Below are positions 1 through 9,502 of a stretch of 64,000 nucleotides of DNA, in pieces. The stretch comes from Streptomyces sp. Je 1-332 (GTDB lineage Bacteria > Actinomycetota > Actinomycetes > Streptomycetales > Streptomycetaceae). Position 1 is the first letter of the stretch, and each line of letters starts with the position of its first letter. The notes under the pieces were generated by a model. That model worked only from the letters and a program-made list of their open reading frames with translations, was not told the origin of the DNA and did not search any database. A program made the translations under genes and the position numbers. The stretch is taken from contig NZ_CP160402.1 in the NCBI RefSeq assembly GCF_040730185.1, forward strand, positions 6,572,001-6,636,000, given 5' to 3'.

Positions 1-67
1 CGCCTGCGGCGCGCTCGATGTCCTGGAGTGCGGGGAGCTCGGCTGTCGTGGCGGGGCGGATGAGCAT
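1..67 (-). CDS. GNAT-type N-acetyltransferase, N-terminal fragment (runs off window)
   Basis: Only the first 22 codons are present; the gene continues beyond the left edge. On the minus strand an ATG at 65-67 opens a frame reading MLIRPATTAELPALQDIERA. This is the usual opening of the GNAT fold: beta-strand 1 (LIRPAT) followed by helix 1 that starts with the ExxxLxxIE pattern. GNAT enzymes move an acetyl group from acetyl-CoA to an amine. The substrate cannot be guessed from this piece. The family call rests on the N-terminal motif alone. Confidence 0.6.
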   Translation of the reverse strand, partial: MLIRPATTAELPALQDIERAAG

Positions 68-112
68 CTGTCGAGTATGCCGTCGGCCCGCCCACCGCCC
101 ACCGCTCACCGC

Positions 113-871
113 TCACCCCGCGGCCACCAACTCGTCCGCCGCGCCGTTCACCGGCTGCGGGGTTCCCGCCAGGTCGATGACGAACAAGGGGATGGCCAGG
201 GTGTCCGCCCGGGCGCGGGCGGGTTCCTCGTAGCCCGCCAGGGAGAAGCAGACGCAGGTGACGGCGTCGGACATCGCGCTGAGCCATACGCACTCCACGT
301 CACGCAGTGACGTCGGCTGCACGGACGGTTCGATCAGGGCGAGCACGCCCCGCGCCGACACCCGCACCCCGGAAGGCGCCCGCTTGACCGCTCCCCGGAT
401 GTCCCCGTACCCGAGCCACCGCAGATACAGCCCCGCCACCGTCACCGCGTCCCGCGCCGTACGCACCGGCACCGGCTTGAAAGCGGGCCGGGGCGTCGGG
501 GCGGTCCGGGGGAGCGAGATGTGCGCCGGGGGGAGGGGAGGGCGGGCCGGAGCGGTGGGAGAGGAGGACGCGGTGGGAGGAGAGGAGGGAGCGTCCGAAG
601 GCGCCTGTACGGCCCGCACCGGAATGCGCAGCACCGCCCCGCACGCGCAGCCCAGCTCGGGCTGCGGCCACTGGTCCCTGCGTCCGCACATCCTGCACCG
701 CACGGTCACCCACTCGTCCGCCCACGTCCGGTCCGTCACCGGCGTCACCGTCGCGCCGCGCGCCACCGGCACCGCCACGGGGGCGCCGCACGCGCAGGGG
801 TAGGACGGCGGGGCGTACACATGATCGCGCCGGCAGACCGGGCACCGTACCGGGACGCCGCTCTCCGTCAT
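113..871 (-). CDS. Zinc-ribbon hypothetical protein with degenerate Mrr-like C-terminus
   Basis: A 252-residue protein of unknown function. The N-terminus carries two CxxC...CxC zinc-ribbon-like units: CPVCRRD with CACGAP near residues 10-30, and CRMCGRRD with CACGAV near 55-80. They are followed by a Pro/Ser/Thr-rich linker (about 90-135). The C-terminal 110 residues (from YLRWLGYGD to PLFVIDLAG) have the strand/helix pattern of the Mrr-type restriction-endonuclease fold, but I do not see a complete D-(E/Q)xK catalytic set, so it may bind rather than cut nucleic acid. I chose ATG at 871, preceded by GAGGGTG; GTG at 880 is an alternative. It is not obviously part of the purine region. Confidence 0.6.
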   Translation of the reverse strand: MTESGVPVRCPVCRRDHVYAPPSYPCACGAPVAVPVARGATVTPVTDRTWADEWVTVRCRMCGRRDQWPQPELGCACGAVLRIPVRAVQAPSDAPSSPPTASSSPTAPARPPLPPAHISLPRTAPTPRPAFKPVPVRTARDAVTVAGLYLRWLGYGDIRGAVKRAPSGVRVSARGVLALIEPSVQPTSLRDVECVWLSAMSDAVTCVCFSLAGYEEPARARADTLAIPLFVIDLAGTPQPVNGAADELVAAG

Positions 872-1436
872 CACCCTCACCCGTCACCGCTCACCGGTTC
901 GTGCTGTCCATTCTCCCCCAAGTGGGTTGGCGGTGGGGGGTAGTTGAGCCAAGAACAGCGTGCCCGCCAGGGTCAGTGGACGCACTCCGCGGGGAGCCAG
1001 GGCAGCGTCCCATGTGTCCCGGCGTCGGTCAGCCCGGCGACCTGGCGGCGCGGCACCGCACCGAGCGCCCGGACCTCGCGGGCGGAGCACCTGCGGAACC
1101 CCTGGTCGCGGGCGAGGGTGGCACGCCCCCCGGCAGGGCGGCCGCGCGTCCCGTCCCATCGTGTCCGTCGCATCCGCCCAGTCCGCCCAGTCCGTCGTGC
1201 GCCGGGAGCGCGGGAGCCGTCCGAGAGTTCCGAAACCCCCCTGCCCGAGCAGAGGCCCGGCCGTCCAGCGGCCGTCCAGCGGTCGTACTGCCGCCGTACC
1301 GCCGTGGGCTCTGCCCGGCAGGCGACGCCTCTGGTGGGTCGGCCACGGTCGAGTCCCGAGGGTGTGGCCCCCACGGTGTGGCCCGAATTCGCCCGCTGGG
1401 AAGCCCCCTTCGCGCTGCCCGGTTCCCGGACATCTC
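872..1436. other. Long intergenic region upstream of gcl, no recognisable gene
   Basis: About 560 bases separate the zinc-ribbon gene from the gcl promoter. Open frames exist on both strands, but their translations are low-complexity Arg/Pro/Ala/Gly mixtures typical of non-coding high-GC DNA. I recognise no domain in them. A short direct repeat of CGGCCGTCCAG lies near 1259-1280. A decayed gene cannot be excluded. Confidence 0.4.
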
Positions 1437-1466
1437 TTGACTGTCCGCGCCGCGCCCCCCTACATT
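1437..1466 (+). promoter_or_regulatory. gcl promoter (-35 / -10)
   Basis: TTGACT at 1437-1442 and TACATT at 1461-1466 are separated by 18 bp, a good match to the HrdB-type vegetative promoter. The paired AllR-like operators begin 2 bp after the -10 element, so a bound repressor would cover the transcription start. Confidence 0.6.
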
Positions 1467-1468
1467 GC

Positions 1469-1504
1469 TTCCATATAGCAGAACATAATTTCCACAATGC
1501 GGAA
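1469..1504. promoter_or_regulatory. Tandem AllR-like operator pair upstream of gcl
   Basis: Two 15-bp imperfect inverted repeats: TTCCATATAGCAGAA (1469-1483) and TTCCACAATGCGGAA (1490-1504). Their centres are 21 bp apart, two helical turns, so both sites face the same side of the DNA. Copies with the same spacing occur at hyi, the third NCS2 permease, aceB and between allR and allB. Assignment to AllR (the IclR protein at 47372-48187) is inference from the regulon membership. Confidence 0.7.
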
Positions 1505-1610
1505 ACAGAAGCTCACCGCGGGGCGCGACGGGAGCCGGATCCGCCAGCCGTATCCGTCAGCCGCATAGCTGATGAAGCTGTCGAAGCTGTTGTCGAAGCA
1601 GGAGAACCCC

Positions 1611-3398
<1,788 letters not shown>

Positions 3399-3418
3399 CG
3401 CGGCGCTGATCACTGACA

Positions 3419-3454
3419 GGGGCGGTCCACCCGTGGGGGGTGGGCCGTCCCTTT
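3419..3454 (+). terminator. gcl transcription terminator
   Basis: A 14-bp stem (3419-3432 with 3438-3451, two G-U pairs) and a 5-nt loop, followed by TTT. It lies 20 bp after the gcl stop codon and just before the YdeI-like gene. Confidence 0.6.
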
Positions 3455-3465
3455 AGTGTGTGCGG

Positions 3466-4044
3466 ATGGAATCGCTTGAGGGCCTGCACGTCATGACCTG
3501 TGCGGACGCCGCGGAGCTGGACGCCTGGCTGGCCGCGCACCACGGCACCGCACCGGGCCTGTGGCTGATGGTCGCCAAGACGGCCTCGGGCGTGCCCTCG
3601 GTGACGGCGGGGGAGATCATCGACACGGCACTCTGCCACGGCTGGATCGACGGCCAGCGCAGGTCGTACGACGACGTGTACTACCTCCAGAAGATCACCC
3701 GGCGCCGGCCGCGCGGCCTCTGGTCGAAGGTGAACGTCCAGAAGGTGGAGGCCCTGACGGCCGCGGGACGCATGCGCGAGGCGGGCCTGGCAGAGGTGGC
3801 GGCGGCCAAGGCGGACGGGCGCTGGGCGGCCGCCTACGAGTCGCAGCGCAACGCCACGGTCCCCGACGACCTGGCGGCGGCGCTCGCGGCGACCCCGGCG
3901 GCTCGCAGGACGTTCGAGGCCCTGGGCAAGTCGGACCAGTACGTGGTGTTGCACAGGCTGATGACGGCGAAGACCCCCGCGACGCGTGCCGCCCGCCTGG
4001 AGCGGATGGTCGCGAAGCTCGCTTCGGGCGAGAAGGTGAGCTAG
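3466..4044 (+). CDS. YdeI/OmpD-associated family protein
   Basis: A 192-residue cytosolic protein of the YdeI family (bacteriocin-protection/OmpD-associated family). Recognisable features are the N-terminal DAAELDAWLAAHHG segment and the family core ALCHGWIDGQRRSYDD (about residues 50-65) followed by QKITRRRPRGLWSKVN. The C-terminal helices contain the family pattern KSDQYVVLHRLMTAKTPATR. No reaction is established for the family. The start is ATG 3466; GTG 3460 is also possible, and neither has a strong ribosome binding site. The gcl terminator separates it from gcl. Its place between gcl and catalase does not reveal a role in purine use. Confidence 0.8.
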   Translation: MESLEGLHVMTCADAAELDAWLAAHHGTAPGLWLMVAKTASGVPSVTAGEIIDTALCHGWIDGQRRSYDDVYYLQKITRRRPRGLWSKVNVQKVEALTAAGRMREAGLAEVAAAKADGRWAAAYESQRNATVPDDLAAALAATPAARRTFEALGKSDQYVVLHRLMTAKTPATRAARLERMVAKLASGEKVS

Positions 4045-4080
4045 GCAGGCTGCTGTCTGCGGGGTGCGTCGTGGTTGCTC

Positions 4081-4147
4081 GCGCAGTTTCCCGCGCCCCT
4101 GGCGGGGCTGCCGGTGGGCGCCCCTTTAGGGGCGCGGGGAACTGCGC
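4081..4147. repeat. Streptomyces-type intergenic palindromic repeat
   Basis: The left arm GCGCAGTTTCCCGCGCCCCT (4081-4100) is complementary to 4128-4147 with one mismatch. An internal hairpin GCGCCCC-TTTA-GGGGCGC sits at 4118-4135. The left-arm sequence recurs at 40450-40469 with one difference. From general knowledge this motif is a very common intergenic element of Streptomyces genomes; it may act as a terminator. Confidence 0.65.
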
Positions 4148-4177
4148 GACCAGCCCCCACCCACCCGCAGACAAAGA

Positions 4178-4215
4178 AGAGCGGCGAGCACGGGACCGTC
4201 CGTACTCGCCGCTCT
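4178..4215. terminator. Possible bidirectional terminator
   Basis: AGAGCGGCGAG (4178-4188) is exactly complementary to 4205-4215 across a 16-nt loop. It lies between convergent genes. There is no clear T-tract, as is usual in streptomycetes. Confidence 0.4.
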
Positions 4216-4581
4216 GGCTCTGCTGAAATGCCGTACTGCCATGTGAAGTTGTAGCCGCCCGACCGCGCGCGACTGGCGGAACATGCATACGCGCTGCCGG
4301 ACGGAGTCATGGGGGCCCAGGGGCCAAGAGCTCCAGGCCAAGGCCCAGGGGCCAGAAAACGGCTGGGACCGCGGCGGCTGCGAATGGCTCTGCGGGTTCC
4401 TCTTCCCTCAGGTCGAGAAGGGGATCGCAAGGCCTTTACCACCGCACTGGCTCGCATGGCCGCCGCGGTCCTCGTCCGGCCCGGTCCACCACGGGACCAC
4501 CCCTCATCCGGGTCCGTGATGGCGCGGGCACAGCACCGGTGAGCTGACCTCCCGTCAGATCACCGGTGCAGCTCGGGAGTT

Positions 4582-6048
4582 CTAGTCCTCGCGCAGGGCG
4601 CGGACAGCCTCCTCCACGCGCTTGCCGTAGTCGGCGTCGGCGGCGTGGAAGTGGGCCAGGTTCTTCTCGATGACGTCGTCACGGGTGACCTGCGAGAGGC
4701 CGCCCGCGATGTTCGCCACCAGGCGCGCCTGCTCCTCGGCCGACATCAGGCGGTACAGCTCGCCGGCCTGGAAGAAGTGGTCGTCCTTGGTGTGCAGCGG
4801 AGCCTCGTGCGTGCCCGTGTGGCCCTGGATCGCCAGCGGGGCGGAGAGCGGCTGACCGGTCTCGGCCGGGCCGTCGTACGAGTTGGGCTCGTAGTTCTTG
4901 CGGTCACGGCCGTACGCGTTGGCCGCCATCAGGCCGTCACGGCCGTAGTTGTCGGCCTTGCCGCCGAGGACGGCCTTCGGCGCGTTCACCGGGAGCAGGG
5001 TGTGGTTGACGCCGAGGCGGTAGCGGTGCGCGTCCGCGTAGGCGAACAGGCGGCCCTGGAGCATCTTGTCGGGGGAGGGGCCGATACCCGGAACGAAGTT
5101 GTTCGGGGAGAAGGCGGCCTGCTCGACCTCGGCGAAGACGTTGTCGGGGTTGCGGTCGAGGACCAGACGGCCCACGCGCTGCAGCGGGTAGTCGCTGTGC
5201 GGCCACACCTTCGTCAGGTCGAAGGGGTTGAAGCGGTAGTCCGCCGCGTCCGCCGCCGGCATGATCTGCACGTGCAGCGTCCAGGACGGGTTCACGCCGC
5301 GCTCGATGGCCTGGAGGAGGTCCGTCTGGTGCGAGTTGGCGTCCTTGCCCGCGAGCTCGGCGGCCTGATCCGACGAAAGGCTGCGTACGCCCTGGTTCGT
5401 CTTGAAGTGGTACTTCACGAAGAAGGCCTCGCCCGCCTCGTTCGTCCACTGGTAGGTGTGCGAGCCGTAGCCGTTCATGTGGCGGTACGACGCGGGGATG
5501 CCGCGGTCACCCATCAGCCACGTCACCTGGTGCGTCGCCTCGGGGGAGTGCGCCCAGAAGTCCCAGACGTTGTCCGGCTCCTGCTTGCCCGTGAAGGGGT
5601 CGCGCTTCTGGGAGTGGATGAAGTCGGGGAACTTGATCGGGTCCTTGATGAAGAACACCGGGGTGTTGTTGCCGACGAGGTCGTAGTTGCCCTCTTCGGT
5701 GTAGAACTTCAGCGCGAAGCCGCGCGGGTCACGGACCGCGTCCGCGCCGCCGAGGCTGTCCGCCACCGTGGAGAAGCGCAGGAACGTCTCGGTGCGCTTG
5801 CCGATGGCGCTGAGGAAGTCGGCGGAGGTGTAGGCGGTGACGTCGTCGGTCACCTCGAAGTAGCCGTAGGCACCGGAACCCCGCGCGTGCACCACACGCT
5901 CCGGGATGCGCTCGCGGTTGAAGCGGGCGAGCTTCTCGAGGAGGTGCTGGTCCTGGAGGAGAAGCGGGCCACCGACGCCGGCGGTGGCTGAGTTCTGATT
6001 GTCGGCGACGGGAGCGCCGGACTCGGTCGTGAGCACACGCTTCGACAT
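4582..6048 (-). CDS. katA: Monofunctional haem catalase
   Basis: A 488-residue small-subunit (clade 3-like) catalase, 2 H2O2 to 2 H2O + O2. The catalytic His sits in [18 protein letters not shown] (about residues 42-60). [19 protein letters not shown] holds the conserved Asn/Phe pocket. The proximal haem tyrosine is in [14 protein letters not shown] (about 330-345). The length fits the family. It lies inside the uric-acid catabolic region; uricase makes H2O2, so a detoxifying role there is likely. Its promoter carries the same palindrome as the uraD-uraH-uricase promoter, supporting co-regulation. Confidence 0.95.
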   Translation of the reverse strand: MSKRVLTTESGAPVADNQNSATAGVGGPLLLQDQHLLEKLARFNRERIPERVVHARGSGAYGYFEVTDDVTAYTSADFLSAIGKRTETFLRFSTVADSLGGADAVRDPRGFALKFYTEEGNYDLVGNNTPVFFIKDPIKFPDFIHSQKRDPFTGKQEPDNVWDFWAHSPEATHQVTWLMGDRGIPASYRHMNGYGSHTYQWTNEAGEAFFVKYHFKTNQGVRSLSSDQAAELAGKDANSHQTDLLQAIERGVNPSWTLHVQIMPAADAADYRFNPFDLTKVWPHSDYPLQRVGRLVLDRNPDNVFAEVEQAAFSPNNFVPGIGPSPDKMLQGRLFAYADAHRYRLGVNHTLLPVNAPKAVLGGKADNYGRDGLMAANAYGRDRKNYEPNSYDGPAETGQPLSAPLAIQGHTGTHEAPLHTKDDHFFQAGELYRLMSAEEQARLVANIAGGLSQVTRDDVIEKNLAHFHAADADYGKRVEEAVRALRED

Positions 6049-6100
6049 GGTGGCGGGATTGACCTTCCGTACGGACTACTGAAACTGCTGAAGTGACGTG

Positions 6101-6130
6101 AGCGTAAGTACGCCTGAACAGCTACGTCAA
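6101..6130 (-). promoter_or_regulatory. katA promoter
   Basis: On the minus strand TTGACG (6125-6130) and TACGCT (6101-6106) are 18 bp apart. The -35 element overlaps the TCAACA-N3-TGTTGA palindrome at 6127-6141. The start codon is about 50 bp downstream. Confidence 0.55.
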
Positions 6131-6141
6131 CAGTTTGTTGA
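6127..6141. promoter_or_regulatory. Palindrome TCAACA-N3-TGTTGA at katA promoter
   Basis: TCAACAGTTTGTTGA is a perfect 6-bp inverted repeat with a 3-bp spacer over the -35 region of katA. Matching sites lie at 8904-8918 (uraD), 42314-42328 (aceB) and 48466-48480 (allB). The binding protein is unknown. Confidence 0.6.
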
Positions 6142-6155
6142 AGTTGAGGTTAGGG

Positions 6156-6217
6156 TTCCGGGCCGCGGCGACGCCTGGGCGCGACAGGACAGGTGTCAGC
6201 GCCGCCACGGCCCGGAA
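6156..6217 (-). terminator. Possible terminator after glxR
   Basis: TTCCGGGCCG (6156-6165) pairs perfectly with 6208-6217, and the following GGCG/CGCC bases can extend the stem. It lies between the glxR stop codon and the katA promoter, so it would insulate the two transcripts. Confidence 0.45.
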
Positions 6218-6252
6218 GTTGAGGGAGCTCTCGCGAAAACCCTTGGGGCTGC

Positions 6253-7143
6253 TTAGAGCTCGGCGCCCGAGAGGCGCTCCACGCCGCGCAGCAGCGCGGA
6301 GTGGTCGAGGCCGCCGTCACCCTGCGTGCGCAGCGAGGCGACCAGCTGGGCGACCACGGCGCCGACCGGGAGCGAGGCACCGACATTGCGGGCGGCGTCG
6401 GTGACGATGCCCATGTCCTTGTGGTGCAGGTCGATCCGGAAACCGGGCTTGAAGTCGCGCTTGAGGAAGTTGTCCTTCTTGCGGGTCAGGACGGTCGAGC
6501 CCGCAAGCCCCCCGTTCAGGACGTCGAGGGCGGCGGTCAGGTCCACCCCGGACTTCTCCAGGAAGACGACGGCCTCGGCGCACGCCTGGATGTTCACGGC
6601 GACGATGAGCTGGTTGGCGGCCTTCACGGTCTGACCCGAGCCGTGCGGACCGCACAGCACGATGGTCTTGCCGAGGGCGTCCAGGAGCGGCTTGGCCTCG
6701 TCGAAGTCGGCCTGCTCGCCGCCGACCATGATGGAGAGCACGGCCTCGATGGCACCGGCCTCGCCACCCGACACGGGGGCGTCGAGGACGCGGATGCCCT
6801 TGTCCTTGGCGGCCTTGGCCAGGTCCACGGAGGTCTGCGGGGTGATCGACGACATGTCGACGATCAGCGCGCCCGACTTCGCATTCTCCAGGATGCCGTC
6901 CGCACCGTATGCGATGGCCTCGACCTGCGGCGACGCGGGCACCATCGTGACGATGACGTCGGCGTCCTTGACGGCCTCGGCGATGGACTTGGCGACGGTG
7001 CCGCCGGCCGCGGCGAGGCGGTCCAGCTTGTCCTGCTCAAGGGTGAAGCCGGTGACGGAGTAACCAGCCTTGATCAGGTTCTCGGACATGGGGGAGCCCA
7101 TGATGCCGAGTCCGATCCACGCGATCTTGGGAAGGTTGCTCAT
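6253..7143 (-). CDS. glxR: 2-hydroxy-3-oxopropionate (tartronate semialdehyde) reductase
   Basis: A 296-residue beta-hydroxyacid dehydrogenase reducing tartronate semialdehyde, the product of gcl, to D-glycerate with NAD(P)H. The N-terminal Rossmann motif is IAWIGLGIMGSPMSENLIKAG. The substrate motif DAPVSGGEAGAIEA (about 123-136) and the catalytic-lysine helix GSGQTVKAANQL (about 168-179, K in VKAAN) are intact. The C-terminal FRIDLHHKDMGI is typical of GlxR. It lies 91 bp downstream of hyi on the same strand and is probably co-transcribed from the hyi promoter. A weak operator-free gap separates them. Confidence 0.93.
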   Translation of the reverse strand: MSNLPKIAWIGLGIMGSPMSENLIKAGYSVTGFTLEQDKLDRLAAAGGTVAKSIAEAVKDADVIVTMVPASPQVEAIAYGADGILENAKSGALIVDMSSITPQTSVDLAKAAKDKGIRVLDAPVSGGEAGAIEAVLSIMVGGEQADFDEAKPLLDALGKTIVLCGPHGSGQTVKAANQLIVAVNIQACAEAVVFLEKSGVDLTAALDVLNGGLAGSTVLTRKKDNFLKRDFKPGFRIDLHHKDMGIVTDAARNVGASLPVGAVVAQLVASLRTQGDGGLDHSALLRGVERLSGAEL

Positions 7144-7234
7144 GAGGGAGCCTCTCTAAAACTCTTCTACTTCAACGAATCGGGTGCTGGGTGCCGAGTG
7201 GGCGGGTGGGAGACACCCGCCGCGAAGCGGCGGA

Positions 7235-8062
7235 CTAGCCGGCGGCCGGCAGCCAGCCGAAGGCCTCGGCGCTGGGCCGGTCGCCCGGCTTGTACTCCAG
7301 GCCGACCCAGCCCTCGTATCCGGCCTTCTGGAGCTGGTCCAGCAGCTCTTCCAGAGGCAGCGACCCCGTCCCGGGGGCCCCACGGCCAGGGTTGTCGGCG
7401 ATCTGCACGTGCGCGGTCTGGGCGACGTAACGATCGATGACGGCCGGGAGGTCCTCACCGTTCATGGACAGGTGGTACAGGTCCATGAGGAACTTGGCGT
7501 TGCCGAGCCCGGTGGCGGAGTTCACCTTGTCGATCACGGCGATCGCCGCGTCCGCGCTCACGATCGGGCAGCGCGGCGACTCCGGCTTGTTCAGGGCCTC
7601 GATCAGCAGCACCGCACCCACGCGGTCGGCCTCACGGGCCGCCAACGCCAGGTTCTCCAGGGCGAGTTCGTCCTGAACGGCGGGGTCGACACCCTCCACC
7701 CGGTTGCCGTAGAGCGCGTTGAGCGCCTTGCAGCCGAGGGACTCGGCGAAGTCCGCCGCCACCGAGAGGTTCGCGCGGAACTTCTCGCTCTCCTCGCCCG
7801 GAATCGACAGGGCGCCGCGGTCCGGTCCCGGCAGCTGTCCCGCGTAGAAGTTCAGGCCCACCAGCTGTACGCCGGCGTCCGTGATCGCGGCCCGGAGGGC
7901 GTCGAGCTCGGACTGCTCGGGGGTGGGGGCGTCGACCCAGGGCCACCACAGCTCGACCGCCGTGAAGCCCGCCGCGGCGGCAGCCGCGGGGCGCTCCAGG
8001 AGCGGGAGTTCCGTGAAGAGGATCGACAGGTTCACATTGAAGCGCTGGTCGGAGTATCCCAT
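7235..8062 (-). CDS. hyi: Hydroxypyruvate isomerase
   Basis: A 275-residue TIM-barrel enzyme of the xylose-isomerase-like superfamily interconverting hydroxypyruvate and tartronate semialdehyde. Family marks are the start NVNLSILFTELPLLERPAAA, the glutamate strand FTAVELWWPW, the metal-site strands LLIEALN (about 150) and KFLMDLYHLS (about 183), AHVQIADNPGRGAPGTG, and the final glutamate in GWVGLEYKPG. ATG at 8062 follows a GGAAG sequence. First gene of hyi-glxR; the operator pair at 8079-8114 sits between the -10 element and the start codon. Divergent from the thiamine-binding-like gene. Confidence 0.93.
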   Translation of the reverse strand: MGYSDQRFNVNLSILFTELPLLERPAAAAAAGFTAVELWWPWVDAPTPEQSELDALRAAITDAGVQLVGLNFYAGQLPGPDRGALSIPGEESEKFRANLSVAADFAESLGCKALNALYGNRVEGVDPAVQDELALENLALAAREADRVGAVLLIEALNKPESPRCPIVSADAAIAVIDKVNSATGLGNAKFLMDLYHLSMNGEDLPAVIDRYVAQTAHVQIADNPGRGAPGTGSLPLEELLDQLQKAGYEGWVGLEYKPGDRPSAEAFGWLPAAG

Positions 8063-8078
8063 GGGGCTTCCGCGCTCC

Positions 8079-8114
8079 TTCCGTATAGCGGAAGTTAATT
8101 TCTGTCTGATGGAA
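8079..8114. promoter_or_regulatory. Tandem AllR-like operator pair upstream of hyi
   Basis: TTCCGTATAGCGGAA (8079-8093), the most symmetrical copy in the window, and TTCTGTCTGATGGAA (8100-8114). Centres are 21 bp apart, as at gcl. The second site abuts the -10 element of the hyi promoter on the minus strand. Confidence 0.72.
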
Positions 8115-8143
8115 GATTGCCGTCGAGGATCCGCCCTTGTCAA
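8114..8143 (-). promoter_or_regulatory. hyi-glxR promoter
   Basis: On the minus strand a perfect TTGACA (8138-8143) and CAATCT (8114-8119) are 18 bp apart. The operators begin at the -10 element and run toward the start codon, so the layout matches gcl. Confidence 0.6.
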
Positions 8144-8191
8144 GAGGGGGCTGCCGGAAAATCACCACGCGGCAGCAGTCGGCAGTAGGTT

Positions 8192-8458
8192 GTGCGCGTG
8201 CGATTGAGAGTGGAGTTCACGACCGAACCCTTCGACCTGGACGAGGCGCCCGCCCATGCGGTGGTGGCCCGGGACGTCATCCAGGGGGCCGAGCTCGACG
8301 CCGTGGACGTCGGCCCCTTCGGCAATACCGCGGAGGGCGGCGCGGACGAGGTCCTGACCGCCGTCGACGCGCTGCTGCGCAAGGCCCTGGAGGCGGGTGC
8401 CACGCGCGTCTCGCTCCAGGTGAACGTGCTCGGAGAATCGGGGGAGGCCGTCGAATGA
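8192..8458 (+). CDS. Small thiamine-binding-like (MTH1187/YkoF-type) protein
   Basis: An 88-residue protein with the ferredoxin-like fold pattern of the MTH1187/YkoF thiamine-binding family. It opens with the strand RLRVEFTTEPFD, has the family loop VGPFGNTAEGGADEVLTAVDALL (a glycine-rich NTAEG where relatives have MGTxxEG), then ends with the strand TRVSLQVNVL. Ligand binding is inferred, not shown. GTG at 8192 or 8198 could be the start. The stop overlaps the next ATG (ATGA), so the pair is translationally coupled. It is divergent from hyi. Gcl needs thiamine diphosphate, which makes a thiamine link tempting but unproven. Confidence 0.7.
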   Translation: MRVRLRVEFTTEPFDLDEAPAHAVVARDVIQGAELDAVDVGPFGNTAEGGADEVLTAVDALLRKALEAGATRVSLQVNVLGESGEAVE

Positions 8459-8823
8459 CCGGTGCCAGAGACGACCACGGCCCCTTCGTGGCCGCCGTCA
8501 AGCCGCTCGTGGACGCCATGGGCGGCGAGATCGTGCCCCCCGACGAGGCGGGCACCGACGACGTCGTCCTCGCCTGGGAGGGCGAGGACGTGGTCGCCGT
8601 ACGCCTTCCACAGCTCGCGGACTCCCTCGACCACATCCTGCTCGCCCTGGAGCGCAAGCGCGGGATGCCCCTGTCGGACCTCGACCGCAAGGCCAAGCAG
8701 GAGGTCGTACGGATACTCGAGGCGCGAGGCGCCTTCGCCGTGCGGCACGGGGTGGAGACGGTCGCCGGCGCGCTCGGCGTATCGCGCTTCACCGTTTACA
8801 ACTACCTCAACCGTTCCACCTGA
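8455..8823 (+). CDS. Small HTH regulator with YheO/DauR-like C-terminal domain
   Basis: A 122-residue putative DNA-binding protein. The N-terminal 70 residues form a small alpha/beta region (AVKPLVDAMGGEIVPPDE and ALERKRGMPLSDLDRKAKQE). Residues about 85-122 (ARGAFAVRHGVETVAGAL then GVSRFTVYNYLNR) match the HTH that closes YheO/DauR-type regulators, but the PAS-like YheO domain is missing. The start overlaps the stop of the preceding gene and follows a GGGGGAGG site. A strong terminator follows, then the uraD promoter with its palindrome. It is the nearest unassigned regulator to that palindrome and a candidate for binding it. Confidence 0.75.
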   Translation: MTGARDDHGPFVAAVKPLVDAMGGEIVPPDEAGTDDVVLAWEGEDVVAVRLPQLADSLDHILLALERKRGMPLSDLDRKAKQEVVRILEARGAFAVRHGVETVAGALGVSRFTVYNYLNRST

Positions 8824-8858
8824 CCTCGCGAACCTCCCAGGTCAGAGCGGTTTGGAAG

Positions 8859-8892
8859 GCCGCCGTCCGTTAACCGGACGGCGGCTTTTGTT
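8859..8892 (+). terminator. Rho-independent terminator after the HTH gene
   Basis: GCCGCCGTCCG (8859-8869) pairs perfectly with 8875-8885 across a 5-nt loop, followed by TTTTGTTT. It insulates the two-gene HTH operon from the uraD operon. Confidence 0.85.
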
Positions 8893-8903
8893 TCTCGAAG
8901 TTT

Positions 8904-8918
8904 TCAACAAAGTGTTGA
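8904..8918. promoter_or_regulatory. Palindrome TCAACA-N3-TGTTGA at uraD promoter
   Basis: TCAACAAAGTGTTGA is a perfect inverted repeat. Its right half overlaps the -35 element TTGACG (8915-8920). The same motif lies over the -35 of katA, aceB and allB. Confidence 0.62.
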
Positions 8919-8944
8919 CGTGGTGTTTCGGCTGGCGTTAGCTA
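8915..8944 (+). promoter_or_regulatory. uraD-uraH-uricase promoter
   Basis: TTGACG (8915-8920) is followed by a -10 candidate TTAGCT (8938-8943, spacing 17) or TAGCTA (8939-8944, spacing 18). The uraD start is about 45 bp downstream. Confidence 0.5.
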
Positions 8945-8989
8945 TCCGCAGCCCGTCCAGCACAAGGCCGTAAGGCCACGGAGGCACCC

Positions 8990-9502
8990 GTGACTTCGAG
9001 CTCGACGCCGGGCCTTGCCCGGTTCAACGCCTTGCAGGAGAGTGCGGCCACCGCCGCTCTCCACGAGGCATGCGCCTCATCGGCCTGGGGAAGCAAACTG
9101 CTCTCCCAGCGCCCATTCCCCACCGTCGAAGCCCTCTTCGCCGCCAGCGACGCCGCCATGGCCGAGCTGAGCGCCGAGGATCTGGCCGAGGCGATGGCCG
9201 GGCACCCGCCGATCGGCCGCCCGAAGCCCGGGGACCCCACGTCGTCGCGTGAACAGCGCGGCATGGCGGGGGCCTCCGAGGAACTCAAGGCCGAGATGCT
9301 CGAACTGAACCTGGCCTACCAGGACCGGTTCGGACATGTCTTTCTGATCTGCGCCACCGGGGCGACCGGCGAGCAGATGCGTGACGCGATGAAGGCACGG
9401 ATCGGCAACACGGCCGAGGCGGAGCGCGAGATCGTGCGCACCGAACTCGGGAAGATCAACCGAATCCGTCTCACCCGTCTCGTAGAAGAGGACAAGGACT
9501 GA
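8990..9502 (+). CDS. uraD: 2-oxo-4-hydroxy-4-carboxy-5-ureidoimidazoline (OHCU) decarboxylase
   Basis: A 170-residue all-helical enzyme that decarboxylates OHCU to S-allantoin, the last step of uricase-initiated oxidation. The catalytic region has MAGHPPIGRPKPGD (His/Pro/Ile of the HPPIG motif, about residues 67-80), then SSREQRGM. NLAYQDRFGHVFLICATG near 105-122 is the other family signature. GTG at 8990 follows GGAGG. The stop overlaps the uraH ATG by one base (TGATG), showing coupling within uraD-uraH-uricase. Confidence 0.93.
   Translation: MTSSSTPGLARFNALQESAATAALHEACASSAWGSKLLSQRPFPTVEALFAASDAAMAELSAEDLAEAMAGHPPIGRPKPGDPTSSREQRGMAGASEELKAEMLELNLAYQDRFGHVFLICATGATGEQMRDAMKARIGNTAEAEREIVRTELGKINRIRLTRLVEEDKD

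Larger units (their letters stand above)
4045..4581. other. Intergenic region with repeats, no recognisable gene
   Basis: Over 500 bases between the convergent YdeI-like and catalase genes. It holds an intergenic palindromic repeat (4081-4147) and a perfect 11-bp stem (4178-4188 with 4205-4215, 16-nt loop) that may be a terminator. The part from about 4220 to 4560 has open frames but no protein or RNA family I recognise. Confidence 0.4.

Noticed and set aside
901..1497. Protein-coding genes upstream of gcl on either strand
   Set aside because: Several frames overlap, all low-complexity and without motifs, and the right end holds the gcl promoter and operators.
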